Notes: generated by a model not told the origin, from the sequence alone. A DNA stretch of 64,000 nt from Clostridia bacterium (GCA_017443405.1 JAFRXS010000150.1:1-64000), one strand, 5' to 3'; positions 1-8,669 are shown, numbered from the stretch's first letter. Program-made: numbers and translations.

Positions 1-1743
1 ATCCCCGACAGCGTGACAAGCATAGGCAAATACGCGTTTTACGGGTGCGAGGGGCTTAAATCCGTAAGAATCCCCGCAGGGGTAACGAGTATAAGCGATT
101 ACACGTTCTACGGCTGTGAGGGGCTTAAGTCTCTGACCTTCCCCGCAGAAGTGACAAGCATAGGCAAACACGCGTTTTACGGCTGCGCGGCAAGTATGGA
201 AAGAATAAATGTGGATCCCGGCAACACCGTTTATCATTCCGCCGGTGATTGCCTTATCGAAACTTCATCGAAAAAACTGATCCTCGGCTCAAAAAACAGC
301 GTCATCCCGAATGACGGAAGCGTAACGAGCATAGGCGATTACGCGTATTTCCACAGCGTGGGGCTTACGTCCATAACTATACCGGACAGTGTGACGAGTA
401 TAGGTTATTACGCTTTTGAAGGCAGCGAGAGTCTTTCTTCCGTGGCGATCCCGAACAGCGTGACGACCATAGGCTATCGCGCGTTTTACGACTGCCCGGG
501 ACTTACGTCGATAGCTATTCCCGAAAGCGTGACGAACATAGCTGATTACGCGTTGGGTTACGAAACAACGGCAGCCGGAGATTACATACCCGTAACGGGC
601 TTTACCATCTACGGCGATACGGATTCCGCCGCGCAGGATTACGCGCGGAATAACGGATTTGCCTTTGTCGCTTTTTCCGATTGCAAGCACGAGAACACCG
701 TGATTAAAGGCTTCAAGGCCGCGACCTGCGGCGAGGACGGCTATACCGGCGACAGATACTGCAAAGGCTGCGGAGTGAAAGTGTCGGACGGAACGGTCGT
801 ACCAAAAAGCCACACGTGGAACGCCGGAACGGTCACGACGCCGGCGACCTGCGCAGCCGGGGGCGTTAAGACGTTCACCTGCACGGTCTGCGGCGATACA
901 AAGACCGAAGCCATAGTGAAGGACGCGAACAACCACACCGGCGGAACGGAGATCAGAAACGCCGTCGCCGCTTCCGACGGATCGGACGGTTACACCGGCG
1001 ACACATACTGCAAGGGCTGCGGAGTTAAACTCGCGAGCGGTACCGTGATCCCCGCGCCGACGACCACGCCCGCGACATCTGACCCGACAACAACGCCATC
1101 GACGACAGCTACACCTGCGACTGAACCGACGACCGCCGCTCCCTCAACCACCACACCCGAAACGACTGCTCCGACGATAACCGCCCCTGCGTCGACAACT
1201 ACCCCCACTACGGAACCGACAACAACTGTTCCGACAACTACCTCTCCCGCGACGACTGCCTCGACGTCTGCCGACACTCCGACAATACCGGACAAGCTGT
1301 TCGACTTCGGCGGAGATGATACCGGAGTAACATCGGAGGAGACCGCGGACACATTCAAATACGCGTCAAAAGCCGCTCTCACAAAGTCGGAGCTCGTCGC
1401 GGCGATCACCGCCGCCAACGACGGAGCCGTCGTGACCGTTAAAGACAAAGACGGCAACGACATCCCGGACGACGCGGCGCCCGGCACCGGCTCGACGGTG
1501 ACCGTCAGCGTCGGCGGAGCGACCGCAACGAAGACGCTGATAGTCCTGGGAGACGTGGACGGCGACGGAAACATCAACGCTTCCGACGCGAGGCTGGCCC
1601 TGCGCGCCGCGGCCAAGCTCGACACACTCGAGGGCCCGTTCGCCTCGGCAGCCGACGCAGACGGAGACGGCAGCATAAACGCCATCGACGCCCGCGGGAT
1701 ACTGCGCGCCGCGGCGAAGCTCGACGTCCTCAATGTCGCGTGA
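1..1743 (+). CDS. BspA-type leucine-rich-repeat surface protein with C-terminal dockerin (5' partial)
   Basis: The frame is already open at base 1 (I-P-D-S-V-T-S-I-G), so the N-terminus lies outside the window. Residues 1 to about 170 are LRR_5/BspA-like repeats recurring every 23 or so residues (TSIGxYAFxGCxGLxSVxIP). Residues about 229-345 hold two Cys-rich copies of the form YTGDxYCKGCGVK. Residues about 352-430 are a Thr/Pro linker. A small beta-like domain follows, then a type I dockerin from about residue 517 to the end with two calcium loops (DVDGDGNINASDAR and DADGDGSINAIDAR), each followed by an AAKLD helix. BspA-type LRRs usually act in adhesion, and dockerins bind cohesins. The protein is therefore likely secreted and attached to a scaffold or the cell surface; the ligand is unknown. 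It is the only plus-strand gene on the left arm. A strong terminator follows. Confidence 0.88.
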   Translation: MPDSVTSIGKYAFYGCEGLKSVRIPAGVTSISDYTFYGCEGLKSLTFPAEVTSIGKHAFYGCAASMERINVDPGNTVYHSAGDCLIETSSKKLILGSKNSVIPNDGSVTSIGDYAYFHSVGLTSITIPDSVTSIGYYAFEGSESLSSVAIPNSVTTIGYRAFYDCPGLTSIAIPESVTNIADYALGYETTAAGDYIPVTGFTIYGDTDSAAQDYARNNGFAFVAFSDCKHENTVIKGFKAATCGEDGYTGDRYCKGCGVKVSDGTVVPKSHTWNAGTVTTPATCAAGGVKTFTCTVCGDTKTEAIVKDANNHTGGTEIRNAVAASDGSDGYTGDTYCKGCGVKLASGTVIPAPTTTPATSDPTTTPSTTATPATEPTTAAPSTTTPETTAPTITAPASTTTPTTEPTTTVPTTTSPATTASTSADTPTIPDKLFDFGGDDTGVTSEETADTFKYASKAALTKSELVAAITAANDGAVVTVKDKDGNDIPDDAAPGTGSTVTVSVGGATATKTLIVLGDVDGDGNINASDARLALRAAAKLDTLEGPFASAADADGDGSINAIDARGILRAAAKLDVLNVA

Positions 1744-1850
1744 TTTCCTGAGGACAACTTGAATCGAAGCCTTTGGCCTCAGACTGACAAAAACCCGCGG
1801 TGCGCAAGATATTATTTTAAGAAATCACCGGCAGTGCGCAAGATATGAAG

Positions 1851-1889
1851 GCAGGACGGGCGCGTAAAAGCGCCCGTCCTGCTGTTTTT
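1851..1889 (+). terminator. Rho-independent terminator after the LRR-dockerin gene
   Basis: A perfect 13-bp stem GCAGGACGGGCGC / GCGCCCGTCCTGC closes a 6-base loop (GTAAAA) and is followed by TGTTTTT. The U-tract is on the plus strand, so it ends the upstream LRR gene. The 107 bases between that stop codon and this stem hold no gene that I can see. Confidence 0.85.
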
Positions 1890-1910
1890 CGTTATATGCT
1901 TTACGTCGCG

Positions 1911-2001
1911 GATCGATAATACATCGATCTTTTCATACCGTCCTCGCGGACGGTTCGATATATTGCCTGCGGCAATTCGAGACGTTTACCCTGCGGGCAA
2001 A
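1911..2001. repeat. Cluster of four short hairpins with TTCGATATA-like spacers
   Basis: Four consecutive inverted repeats are visible: GATCGAT/ATCGATC (1911-1929), CCGTCC/GGACGG (1938-1953), TTGCC/GGCAA (1963-1975) and TTTACCC/GGGCAAA with one mismatch (1985-2001). The second and third are separated by TTCGATATA, the same spacer seen in the larger hairpin array at 8693-9097. The cluster sits just downstream of the barstar stop codon. It is non-coding; function unknown. Confidence 0.7.
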
Positions 2002-2007
2002 CAAGGA

Positions 2008-2307
2008 TCAATCGATCGTCGGCTTTCCGAACCGGTCGAGGTCGTCGATATAGTAAAACCCCTCGCGTTCGTTTCGAAGATCCGTCATGAGCCTGCCAAA
2101 GCCCGCGGCGCGCCTGCCGAGGGCTTTTTTCAGCGCCGCGGGGGAATCGACGATCACGCAGATGCGCGCCCTGCTCTCGGTCAGCACATCGTGGAGCGCG
2201 TCGAGGTTGTTGCCGAAATGCTCCGGCAGCGTTACGGCTTTGCCGAACGCCTTGTATACGTCCTCTATACCGGCGATCTTCCCGCCGTCAAGCACTATGA
2301 CTTTCAT
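2008..2307 (-). CDS. Barstar-family ribonuclease inhibitor
   Basis: This 99-residue protein matches barstar in length and in its core motif: LPEHFGNNLDALHDVL aligns with the barnase-binding helix of Bacillus barstar. Both key aspartates are kept (Asp36 and Asp40 here, Asp35 and Asp39 in barstar); the Trp between them is His39. It has no signal peptide and should be cytoplasmic, where it would protect the cell from the RNase encoded immediately upstream. Its ATG directly abuts the TAA of the barnase gene (TAAATG), and its Shine-Dalgarno sequence GGAGGAG lies inside the barnase 3' end, so the two are almost certainly co-transcribed and translationally coupled. The pairing makes the call firm; the actual partner specificity is inferred. 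Confidence 0.9.
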   Translation of the reverse strand: MKVIVLDGGKIAGIEDVYKAFGKAVTLPEHFGNNLDALHDVLTESRARICVIVDSPAALKKALGRRAAGFGRLMTDLRNEREGFYYIDDLDRFGKPTID

Positions 2308-2919
2308 TTAAGGCTCCTCCCCGTAAAGCAAGGTAAAGCTCTCATAGTGGTCGTCGGTGTAGTAGATGAGCCCGTCGTTGGAGAACACTATGCGCTTCGC
2401 TCCGCGCGAACGGCGGCCGAGGGTGCCTATGTCGCACTCAGTGTAAACGCGCCCGGGCGCGGTCGGCAGCAGACCCTCGTAGTTGCCGAAGCGGTCGCCG
2501 CCGATGCATTTGCCGGGGGCGTAGGGCTCGAGGCTCCCGCCGGACCAGCCCAGCGACTGCGCCTTTTTCTTGGTGATGTAATTGGAAGGCAGACGCCCGT
2601 AGGTGCGTATATAAAGCGCGACGTCGTCCTTTTTGTCGTAAACGCCGTTTTCGTCTATCGGCGCTTCGGTCGGCTTTTCGGTCGGCGCTTCGGTAGTTTC
2701 TCCGGCTGGCGTTTGGGTCGCGTCTTCCGCCGGCGGGGCGTTCGCCTTTTCGGTCTCGGTCTCTTTGCCGGTTGCCCGGACGTCGGACGTTTCGATAACG
2801 AGGGCGACGTCGGTCTCGATGACAAGATCGGCCGTTTCCGTCGGCGCCGCGCACGAAACCAGCATGAGCGCCGTCAGCAGCGCCAGCGCTGCGGCCAGAA
2901 GCCTTTTGAACGTTTTCAT
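2308..2919 (-). CDS. Lipid-anchored barnase-family extracellular ribonuclease
   Basis: The protein has 203 residues. Residues 1-23 form a lipoprotein signal with a lipobox ending LVSC (Cys23). Residues about 24-93 are a Thr/Pro/Glu-rich spacer (TEAPTEKPTEAP). Residues 94-203 align over their whole length with barnase: NYITKKKAQSLGW, APGKCIGGDRFGN, TECDI, RIVFSNDGLIYYTDDHY. Catalytic positions are kept: Lys117 (barnase Lys27), Glu161 (general base Glu73), Arg172 and Arg176 (Arg83, Arg87) and His191 (general acid His102). The expected activity is endonucleolytic RNA cleavage at the outer face of the membrane or in released form. The family is normally freely secreted, so the lipid anchor with a flexible stalk is unusual. 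The barstar gene follows with no gap. A weak TATATT-like -10 can be seen upstream but no clear -35. Confidence 0.9.
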   Translation of the reverse strand: MKTFKRLLAAALALLTALMLVSCAAPTETADLVIETDVALVIETSDVRATGKETETEKANAPPAEDATQTPAGETTEAPTEKPTEAPIDENGVYDKKDDVALYIRTYGRLPSNYITKKKAQSLGWSGGSLEPYAPGKCIGGDRFGNYEGLLPTAPGRVYTECDIGTLGRRSRGAKRIVFSNDGLIYYTDDHYESFTLLYGEEP

Positions 2920-3017
2920 ATCTTTCCCGTCTTTTCCTTAATATACTGTTGTGCTGTCGTGAAAAACCCGATCGGGCGCGGAATGTTTTTCGCAGGGATC
3001 CGGCAGGAGATCCCTGA

Positions 3018-5435
3018 TCAAAGGATATCAACGGTCAGCGCGCTTTGCCCGAGCGCGTTCTTCAGATCTTCAGTCCCGACGCCTTCCTTCATGACGGCGG
3101 CAAGGTACCCTCCTCCGCCGGCGCCGCAGACGCAGCAGCCGTCGACGAATCCGCGGCACTTTTCGGTCAGGGCGAGCATGCCGTCGTTGTATATCATCGG
3201 CGAGAGTTCCGCGAGCAGCGAGGCCTGGGCGTCCATACACCGGGCGAAACCCGTGATATCGCCTTCAGCCGCGCGGGTCCTCACTTCGCCGTTGAGCTCC
3301 CGGAGCCGCGCAAACGCGCGGATCGAGCGGCCGTCGCCCGAAAGGTACCTGTTCATGACGTCGGTCACGATGAAGCGGCCGAAATGGCGCTGACCGGTGG
3401 ATATGAGCGCGAGCCTGCCCGAAAGCTCCTTTATGAATCCGTCGGGACAGTCGAGCGGCCCGACGGATACTCTCTGCCGTATCCCGGGCTGCGACGATAC
3501 CGCCTTGAGCCCCGTGCCGATCAGCGCACCCTGGTCCTGCCAGCCGCCGCCGGTCGCCATGAGCTGCTCCGCTACGAGGGTCATCAGGACGGTCTCGCTT
3601 TCTGAGGCGTTTATACCGAGAAGCTCCGACAGAGCCCTGAAGCAGCCGGAAAGCATTATACTGCTTATGCCCAGTCCCGAACCCTTCATGAGTCCGCGGA
3701 CCGAAACGGAAAGCCTGACGCCGTCCTTTACGGCGGTGCGGCGCGTGACGCCAAGCGTTCTGAGCGCTGCGCGGTGCAGCGAATGGTCGGAAAGCACCCC
3801 GTCCGTTCCGTCGGGAACGTAGACCGCCGGAGCCGCGGGATAGTCGGCGTTGAACATCTCTATGCGTTTTTCGTCGATGCGTTCCGCCGTCACCCTGACG
3901 GGAAGCTCGCCACCCGCGCGGACGGCGGCGTTTATCACCTCTCCGCCGTTATCGACGCAGTAGGGCGGGCAATCCGTCCACGTGCCCGAAAAGTTGATCC
4001 TCACGGGCAGCGAAAGCTCGACCTTATCCTTGACGCATTCGAGGACGCCGATCTCATCTCTTAGGGAGGTATAGTCGGAAACGATCATGTTCCGGCAAAG
4101 CTCGTAGCGTTCCGACCTTGCCGTTTTGCGTCCGGCGAGCATGTCGGAAAGGTATCTTACGAGGTCGAGGAGGCTGACGGGATCGGCAAGACGGAAACAG
4201 TCCGCCATACTCACCCTTTTCGTATCCTCCGCGCCGGAAAGATAAAGGGAATAAGACGCGTCGTAGCTTCCGGCGGGACAGAATATCCTGTTTTCCCAGA
4301 TACCGGAGGCGTTCCTTGCGGCGGCAGACAAATCCTTTTCTATAGCCGCGGAGCATGCGACGTATCTGCCGTCCTTGAGCCTGACGCCGAAAACGAAGGT
4401 GTCGTCGGGTATCGCGGCGCCGCTGAGTATTATGTCGCTGACGAGGCAGTTTTCACCGACGACGGTATCTCCCGTGAGACACGCGTTGTCGATAAGGCTT
4501 CCCTGCCCGACGCGGACGGTCGGTCCGATGCTGCCGCCGGCGTTCACGTACGCCGCGCCCGAGCCGAGAGACCGCACGCCGCAGAGTATCTCAAACGGGG
4601 TCCCGAAGTGAAGGAACGGACGCTCCGTCGCGATGACGCGAAGCCTCTGCGCCCCCGCCTCACGCGCTATGACGCCGTCGGCGCCGCCGGTCTTTCGCTT
4701 TGCGACCGCGGGAATGATATCCGAAAACAGACTTATCTCTCCGGAAGAGTCGACCGATAAGGCCATGCGTTTAAGAGCGGAAACGAACGAAGAGTCGAAG
4801 TAAAGCCACCCGGCGTCGACGGGAATGAGCCCGGGGGGATACCGCCGCGCGGCTTCTGAGAGCGTCCCGGGATCCGCTTTCTGATAATACTCCTCAAGAT
4901 ATCCGTCGGCGCCGGCAAACATCACGCCGTGACGCGAGCCGACGGCGGCGGAGTCATAAGAGCAGATCGCCGAGCTTTCACTCAGCCTGCCTGCCGCGGC
5001 GATAACGGCGTCCGCGTCGACGAGGATATCGCCGCAGACAGCGAGCAGACCGGGAGACATGACCTCGCCGAGCTTCATCGCGGCGCACAGGATACGGTCG
5101 AGCAGCGTTTCGGTCCCGTCAGCGCACCGCCCTATCCCTATGAGAGCCTTGCCCTTCATCGAATATCCGGGCGCACGGCGGCTCTCGCCTCCGGTCAGGA
5201 CGAAAAGAATCCGTTTTTGACTTATATCGCTGCCGGACAGGTCTTTGACCGCGTTGAGCAGCGCCCCGCCGGAGCCTGTCCGCTGACCGTCCGCCGAGTC
5301 CCCGAGGACGGTAACGGGCACGCCGTACCGTCGCCCGTATTCCGGCAGGATACGGTCGAAAATGTATTTCTGCTGCGCGCTGCCCGCGGACAGTATGACC
5401 CGGTCAAAAACGCGTTTTGGTTTTGACTCGCCCAT
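3018..5435 (-). CDS. fkp: Bifunctional L-fucokinase / L-fucose-1-phosphate guanylyltransferase
   Basis: This 805-residue protein has two halves. The N-terminal half (residues about 60-420) resembles the fucose-1-phosphate guanylyltransferase domain, with a nucleotide-binding stretch TGGESRRAPGYSMKGKAL near residue 80. The C-terminal half (about 450-805) is a GHMP kinase: ATP-binding loop GSGLGISS near residue 585 and the glycine-rich third motif CGAGGGGYLAAV near residue 770. Together they convert free L-fucose to fucose-1-P and then GDP-fucose, the salvage route known from Bacteroides Fkp (949 residues; this one is shorter). GDP-fucose feeds fucosylation of capsule or glycoproteins, but no fucosyltransferase or fucose transporter is recognisable in the window. 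A hairpin at 2993-3016 lies just past the stop without a clear U-run. Confidence 0.85.
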   Translation of the reverse strand: MGESKPKRVFDRVILSAGSAQQKYIFDRILPEYGRRYGVPVTVLGDSADGQRTGSGGALLNAVKDLSGSDISQKRILFVLTGGESRRAPGYSMKGKALIGIGRCADGTETLLDRILCAAMKLGEVMSPGLLAVCGDILVDADAVIAAAGRLSESSAICSYDSAAVGSRHGVMFAGADGYLEEYYQKADPGTLSEAARRYPPGLIPVDAGWLYFDSSFVSALKRMALSVDSSGEISLFSDIIPAVAKRKTGGADGVIAREAGAQRLRVIATERPFLHFGTPFEILCGVRSLGSGAAYVNAGGSIGPTVRVGQGSLIDNACLTGDTVVGENCLVSDIILSGAAIPDDTFVFGVRLKDGRYVACSAAIEKDLSAAARNASGIWENRIFCPAGSYDASYSLYLSGAEDTKRVSMADCFRLADPVSLLDLVRYLSDMLAGRKTARSERYELCRNMIVSDYTSLRDEIGVLECVKDKVELSLPVRINFSGTWTDCPPYCVDNGGEVINAAVRAGGELPVRVTAERIDEKRIEMFNADYPAAPAVYVPDGTDGVLSDHSLHRAALRTLGVTRRTAVKDGVRLSVSVRGLMKGSGLGISSIMLSGCFRALSELLGINASESETVLMTLVAEQLMATGGGWQDQGALIGTGLKAVSSQPGIRQRVSVGPLDCPDGFIKELSGRLALISTGQRHFGRFIVTDVMNRYLSGDGRSIRAFARLRELNGEVRTRAAEGDITGFARCMDAQASLLAELSPMIYNDGMLALTEKCRGFVDGCCVCGAGGGGYLAAVMKEGVGTEDLKNALGQSALTVDIL

Positions 5436-5482
5436 TTCCGAACCGTCTTCCGCCGTTTGAAATAATGATTCTTTTTTAATAT

Positions 5483-5523
5483 TTTATCATATATATATTA
5501 TCATACGTCAACTGTTTTTTCAA
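5483..5523 (-). promoter_or_regulatory. Candidate promoter region for the fucokinase gene
   Basis: On the minus strand this AT-rich stretch offers two overlapping sigma-70-like pairs: TTGAAA (5518-5523) with TAATAT 17 bases on, and TTGACG (5506-5511) with GATAAA (5483-5488) 17 bases on. Neither is perfect, so the exact start is uncertain. It is the only AT-rich patch between the fucokinase gene and the terminator at 5580. Confidence 0.42.
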
Positions 5524-5579
5524 GTACGGACTGTTGACGGGCGCCGACAAATACCCGTCCTGAAGCTCCGCAGATGCCG

Positions 5580-5614
5580 AAAAAACGACCTGCGGTCGTC
5601 CGCAGGCCGTTTTT
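5580..5614 (-). terminator. Terminator of the MFS transporter - phosphoesterase operon
   Basis: AAAAACGACCTGCGG and CCGCAGGCCGTTTTT pair around a TCGT loop with one A/C mismatch. Read on the minus strand it gives a GC stem followed by six U residues, 31 bases after the phosphoesterase stop. The rest of 5436-5644 holds a 6-bp hairpin (5536-5559) and the fucokinase promoter region, and no gene. Confidence 0.75.
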
Positions 5615-5644
5615 GAGCTTACGCGGAAACCGGGCCACGTTCTC

Positions 5645-6784
5645 TCAGCTCGCGGTCTCCGCCTCGCTCACGCCCCAGATATCGCTGTTCGTGTGTCCCT
5701 TGTTCTCAAAGGAGCCGTCCGGGTGGATGATAAGGTCCATATAGCCCTGCAGCCAGTCCTTTTCCTCAAAGCCCAGCTTCTGAGCGCCGTAAGAGCCGTA
5801 GCCGGACGGCTGCATATAGCTCAGCAGGATCCCGTCGCACTCCACACCGAACGAATTGAGGTGGTCGTGGCCGCAGAACACCGAATCAACGGCGCCGTCC
5901 TTTTTGATGGCGTCGAACAGACCCGTATCGAAGCCGGAGGCGCAGATGCTGTCGTAATTCACGCCGTAAAGCAGTTTTGCGCCGCTCTCGACGGTCGTCT
6001 TATACTGCGGCAGCGGGATGTGAAGCACGGCCGTCGCCGGGGCGTCGCCGTATTCCGCCCTGTTTTCGGCGGCCTTTTTTTCGTACCACTTTATCTGGTT
6101 TTCGTGGACACCGTCGTATTTGCCCGCGTCCGCCGGCACGTTGTTCTGCTGTCTGTACTCTTCGGACATCTCGTCGAACGTGTCGAAGAACCAGAACGTG
6201 CGAAGGAGCTTTTTGCCATCCCCGTCGCCGGAGAAGATATTGAGGACGTAGTTGCAGTCGCCGTCGATATCATCGGAACCCTTGCGCATCAGGCAATGCT
6301 CGTACGATGTAAAGATATCCATCATCGCGGGGCGGGTCACGGACCAGGGATTGTCGCCCTCGTGGTTGCCGATAACGCCCGCCCAGTAGACGCCGAGCTT
6401 TTCGAATATCATGCCGAGCTGCTTGGCGCGCACGCCGTTGAGCCCCGAAGTGACGTTGTCGCCGCCGAGGATGACGAGGTCGGGTTTCTCCGCCTGTATG
6501 TTCCTGACGAGGTTTTTTATAGTGACGGACGAGGTCTCGTTCTTGCCGTCAAGGTGCATATCGGTGAAGGTCAGGATCTTGATATCCCTGCCGGAAGGAA
6601 GCCGGATATCCACCTCGTCGTCGGTCTTTTCGATCACAGTCACTTCGCTGTCGCCTATGCTCTCTATCGAGTCTATGTCGTAGCTGAGCGGATGCGGCAG
6701 CTGCGACCAGACGATCGCTCCGGCGGCGATAAGCACTACAAGCACGCAGCAGACGACGGTCGCGGCTATCTTTTTCTTTTTCAT
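5645..6784 (-). CDS. Membrane-anchored calcineurin-like metallophosphoesterase
   Basis: This 379-residue protein has a basic start (MKKKK) and one hydrophobic segment at residues 6-27, so it is probably held in the membrane with its catalytic domain outside. The dinuclear-metal motifs of the calcineurin-like family appear in order: TDMHLD (Asp75, His77), LGGDN (107-110), GNHE (139-142), the CGHDHLN motif near residue 305, and a conserved histidine in the HIPLPQY stretch. The substrate is unknown; relatives hydrolyse phosphodiesters, nucleotides or phosphate monoesters. It starts 4 bases after the transporter gene ends, so the two are one operon. Pairing with a sugar-type transporter hints at dephosphorylation of an external substrate before uptake, but that is inference. 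Confidence 0.82.
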   Translation of the reverse strand: MKKKKIAATVVCCVLVVLIAAGAIVWSQLPHPLSYDIDSIESIGDSEVTVIEKTDDEVDIRLPSGRDIKILTFTDMHLDGKNETSSVTIKNLVRNIQAEKPDLVILGGDNVTSGLNGVRAKQLGMIFEKLGVYWAGVIGNHEGDNPWSVTRPAMMDIFTSYEHCLMRKGSDDIDGDCNYVLNIFSGDGDGKKLLRTFWFFDTFDEMSEEYRQQNNVPADAGKYDGVHENQIKWYEKKAAENRAEYGDAPATAVLHIPLPQYKTTVESGAKLLYGVNYDSICASGFDTGLFDAIKKDGAVDSVFCGHDHLNSFGVECDGILLSYMQPSGYGSYGAQKLGFEEKDWLQGYMDLIIHPDGSFENKGHTNSDIWGVSEAETAS

Positions 6785-6788
6785 TTTA

Positions 6789-8669
6789 TCAGTCCCCCAT
6801 GGCTTCCGCCTGTTTGATGAGCTCCTCCGATACGGGCTCGCCGTGGCGCACGAAGAGTATCATGATTATCGCGAGCGCGAACATCACCGGGCTGTAATAG
6901 AACAGCGACAGGTAAGTTCCCGCGAACATACGGATGAAGCCGTAGAGTATCGGCGACGCTATCTGCGCGGAGAACGTCGCGGTGTAGTAGTAGCCGGTGA
7001 AGGTGCCGACCTTTTCCGGACCGCCTATCTCAAGGACGAGCGGCAGGGTGTTGACCGTGATGAACATGCTCGCCGCGCCGCCGAACACGAGCACGGGATA
7101 AATGAGCTTGCCGAGTATCGCGGTGACGCCGCCGACCGCGTCTCCGATAGCCGCGAGCGCCGGTCCGAGTCCCTGCGCGTCGTACACGAGAGCGGATTTA
7201 GCGACGCTCACCGTAGACTTTTCGATATCGAAGCCGTCCGCGGCGAGCCACGCTGCAAAGTCCGCGTACATGCCATCGGGAGCCTGCTCTCCCAGGTAAT
7301 AGTCCGTGAGACCCTCGTAGGTGATGAGCGATCCGTCGGTCAGCGCGCGACCCTCGGCCTTCGCCTTGTCGGATATCTCGCTGTTATACGCGGTGATCTG
7401 ATCGCTGACGGCGTTGTACTGGTTGTTCACGGCGACGTATTTGCCGAGCGTCAGTCCCTTGCCCGCCATCAGACCCATGAAGATGCCGAAGAACAGGAAG
7501 AACGCCGCGAGGAACACGGCAAGACCGATCATTATCGTCTTTTTGCGGCCTATGCGCCTGCCCATCTTGCCGGCGGGGATCGCCGAGATCATATAGACCA
7601 CGGCGAAGACGAGCATGACCGTCGTCGCCTTGCGGGTCGGCAGGTGGAGTATCTCCGCAGCGAAGAGCGAGAAGAAGGTCGTTATCGCGTTGGAGGCGCA
7701 GAACAGGAAGAACAGGCAGGCGAGCATAAAGCCAAGCGACCTGCGCTCAGCCTTGGAGAGCTTCTCCTTCTTCAGCTCCTCGTTGCGGGCTTTCTTGGCG
7801 GCTTTTTCCGCCTCGTGCCGCGCCTTTTCGTCGGCGTATCTGTTCTTGTCGCCCTCTAAGATGATATTCGTCGGCTTCTCGTGTACGAAGAACATCACGA
7901 TGAGCATACCGGCTATCATGACGACCGAGCCTATCGCGAAAACGTAGGGGAAGGTGATCGTCTCGTCGGCGGCTATCTGCGAATCGGTCGCTCCGGACAG
8001 GAGCTTGCACAGGACTGCCGCGACGGTGCCGGCTATCATGCCGACCGCGGAGCCCACGCCGCCCATCAGGTTGATGACGGCGTTCGCCTCGCTCTGCAGC
8101 TCCGGCGGCGTGAGGTCCGGCATCAGCGCGACGACCGGCGAGCGCCACAGCGACATGATAAAGACGAAAAGGATTATCGCCGTCATCGTCAGCGGAAGGC
8201 TCGAGGTGTTGAGGTATATCATCGGTATCAGGAAGAACAGCAGCGCGGACACCGGCGCGCCGAAGAGGATGAACGGACGTCTCTTGCCCAGGCGCGAGCG
8301 GCACCTGTCGGACAGCTTGCCGAACAGCGGCTGGAAGATGACGCCGAAGATATTGTCGAACGTCATGATGATGCCGATGAACAGCGGGACGAGCGTAAAG
8401 CCTCCGCCGGCTAAAACGACGTCCTCGCCCTGCGCCTCCATACGGCGCGTGAGCACCGGCATCTTCTCGACAAGAGCCGAGCTCCAGGAGGTCACGACCG
8501 CGGAGTCGTTCAGCAGCTTGTTGAGTATCTTGGTGATATAGGGGTCGTAGATCGTCCAAGCTATGCTCGTGCCCATAAAGCCGAAACCGGTGAGTATCGT
8601 CTTTTTGACGTCGAGCTTCAGCCCGCCCGGGTTTTTGGCGGAGTCCTTGCGTCCGAACATCGTTCTCAT
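6789..8669 (-). CDS. MFS transporter, SLC45/GPH-like sugar transporter
   Basis: This 626-residue polytopic membrane protein has about 12 hydrophobic segments. After a short cytoplasmic N-terminus, the loop between segments 2 and 3 carries GKLSDRCRSRLGKRRPFI, the classic MFS signature in the form seen in SLC45/GPH cation-sugar symporters. A long, very charged cytoplasmic loop (residues about 270-310, rich in Lys/Glu/Ala) joins the two halves. A soluble insertion of about 90 residues lies in the second half (residues about 400-500), which is unusual for the fold and may be extracytoplasmic. The substrate cannot be read from sequence. It is the first gene of a two-gene operon. GGAGATGAG lies just upstream of the ATG on the minus strand. 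The 5' flank is the hairpin array, with no clear promoter visible. Confidence 0.8.
   Translation of the reverse strand: MRTMFGRKDSAKNPGGLKLDVKKTILTGFGFMGTSIAWTIYDPYITKILNKLLNDSAVVTSWSSALVEKMPVLTRRMEAQGEDVVLAGGGFTLVPLFIGIIMTFDNIFGVIFQPLFGKLSDRCRSRLGKRRPFILFGAPVSALLFFLIPMIYLNTSSLPLTMTAIILFVFIMSLWRSPVVALMPDLTPPELQSEANAVINLMGGVGSAVGMIAGTVAAVLCKLLSGATDSQIAADETITFPYVFAIGSVVMIAGMLIVMFFVHEKPTNIILEGDKNRYADEKARHEAEKAAKKARNEELKKEKLSKAERRSLGFMLACLFFLFCASNAITTFFSLFAAEILHLPTRKATTVMLVFAVVYMISAIPAGKMGRRIGRKKTIMIGLAVFLAAFFLFFGIFMGLMAGKGLTLGKYVAVNNQYNAVSDQITAYNSEISDKAKAEGRALTDGSLITYEGLTDYYLGEQAPDGMYADFAAWLAADGFDIEKSTVSVAKSALVYDAQGLGPALAAIGDAVGGVTAILGKLIYPVLVFGGAASMFITVNTLPLVLEIGGPEKVGTFTGYYYTATFSAQIASPILYGFIRMFAGTYLSLFYYSPVMFALAIIMILFVRHGEPVSEELIKQAEAMGD

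Noticed and set aside
2993..3016. Hairpin after the fucokinase gene as a terminator
   Set aside because: The 8-bp stem is sound but on the minus strand it is followed by CGAAAAAC and not a U-run, so terminator function is not supported.
1963..3393. Long plus-strand open frame across the barnase-barstar and fucokinase genes
   Set aside because: It is antisense to three recognisable genes and its Arg/Gly-rich translation has no family features; similar antisense frames over the other genes were left out for the same reason.
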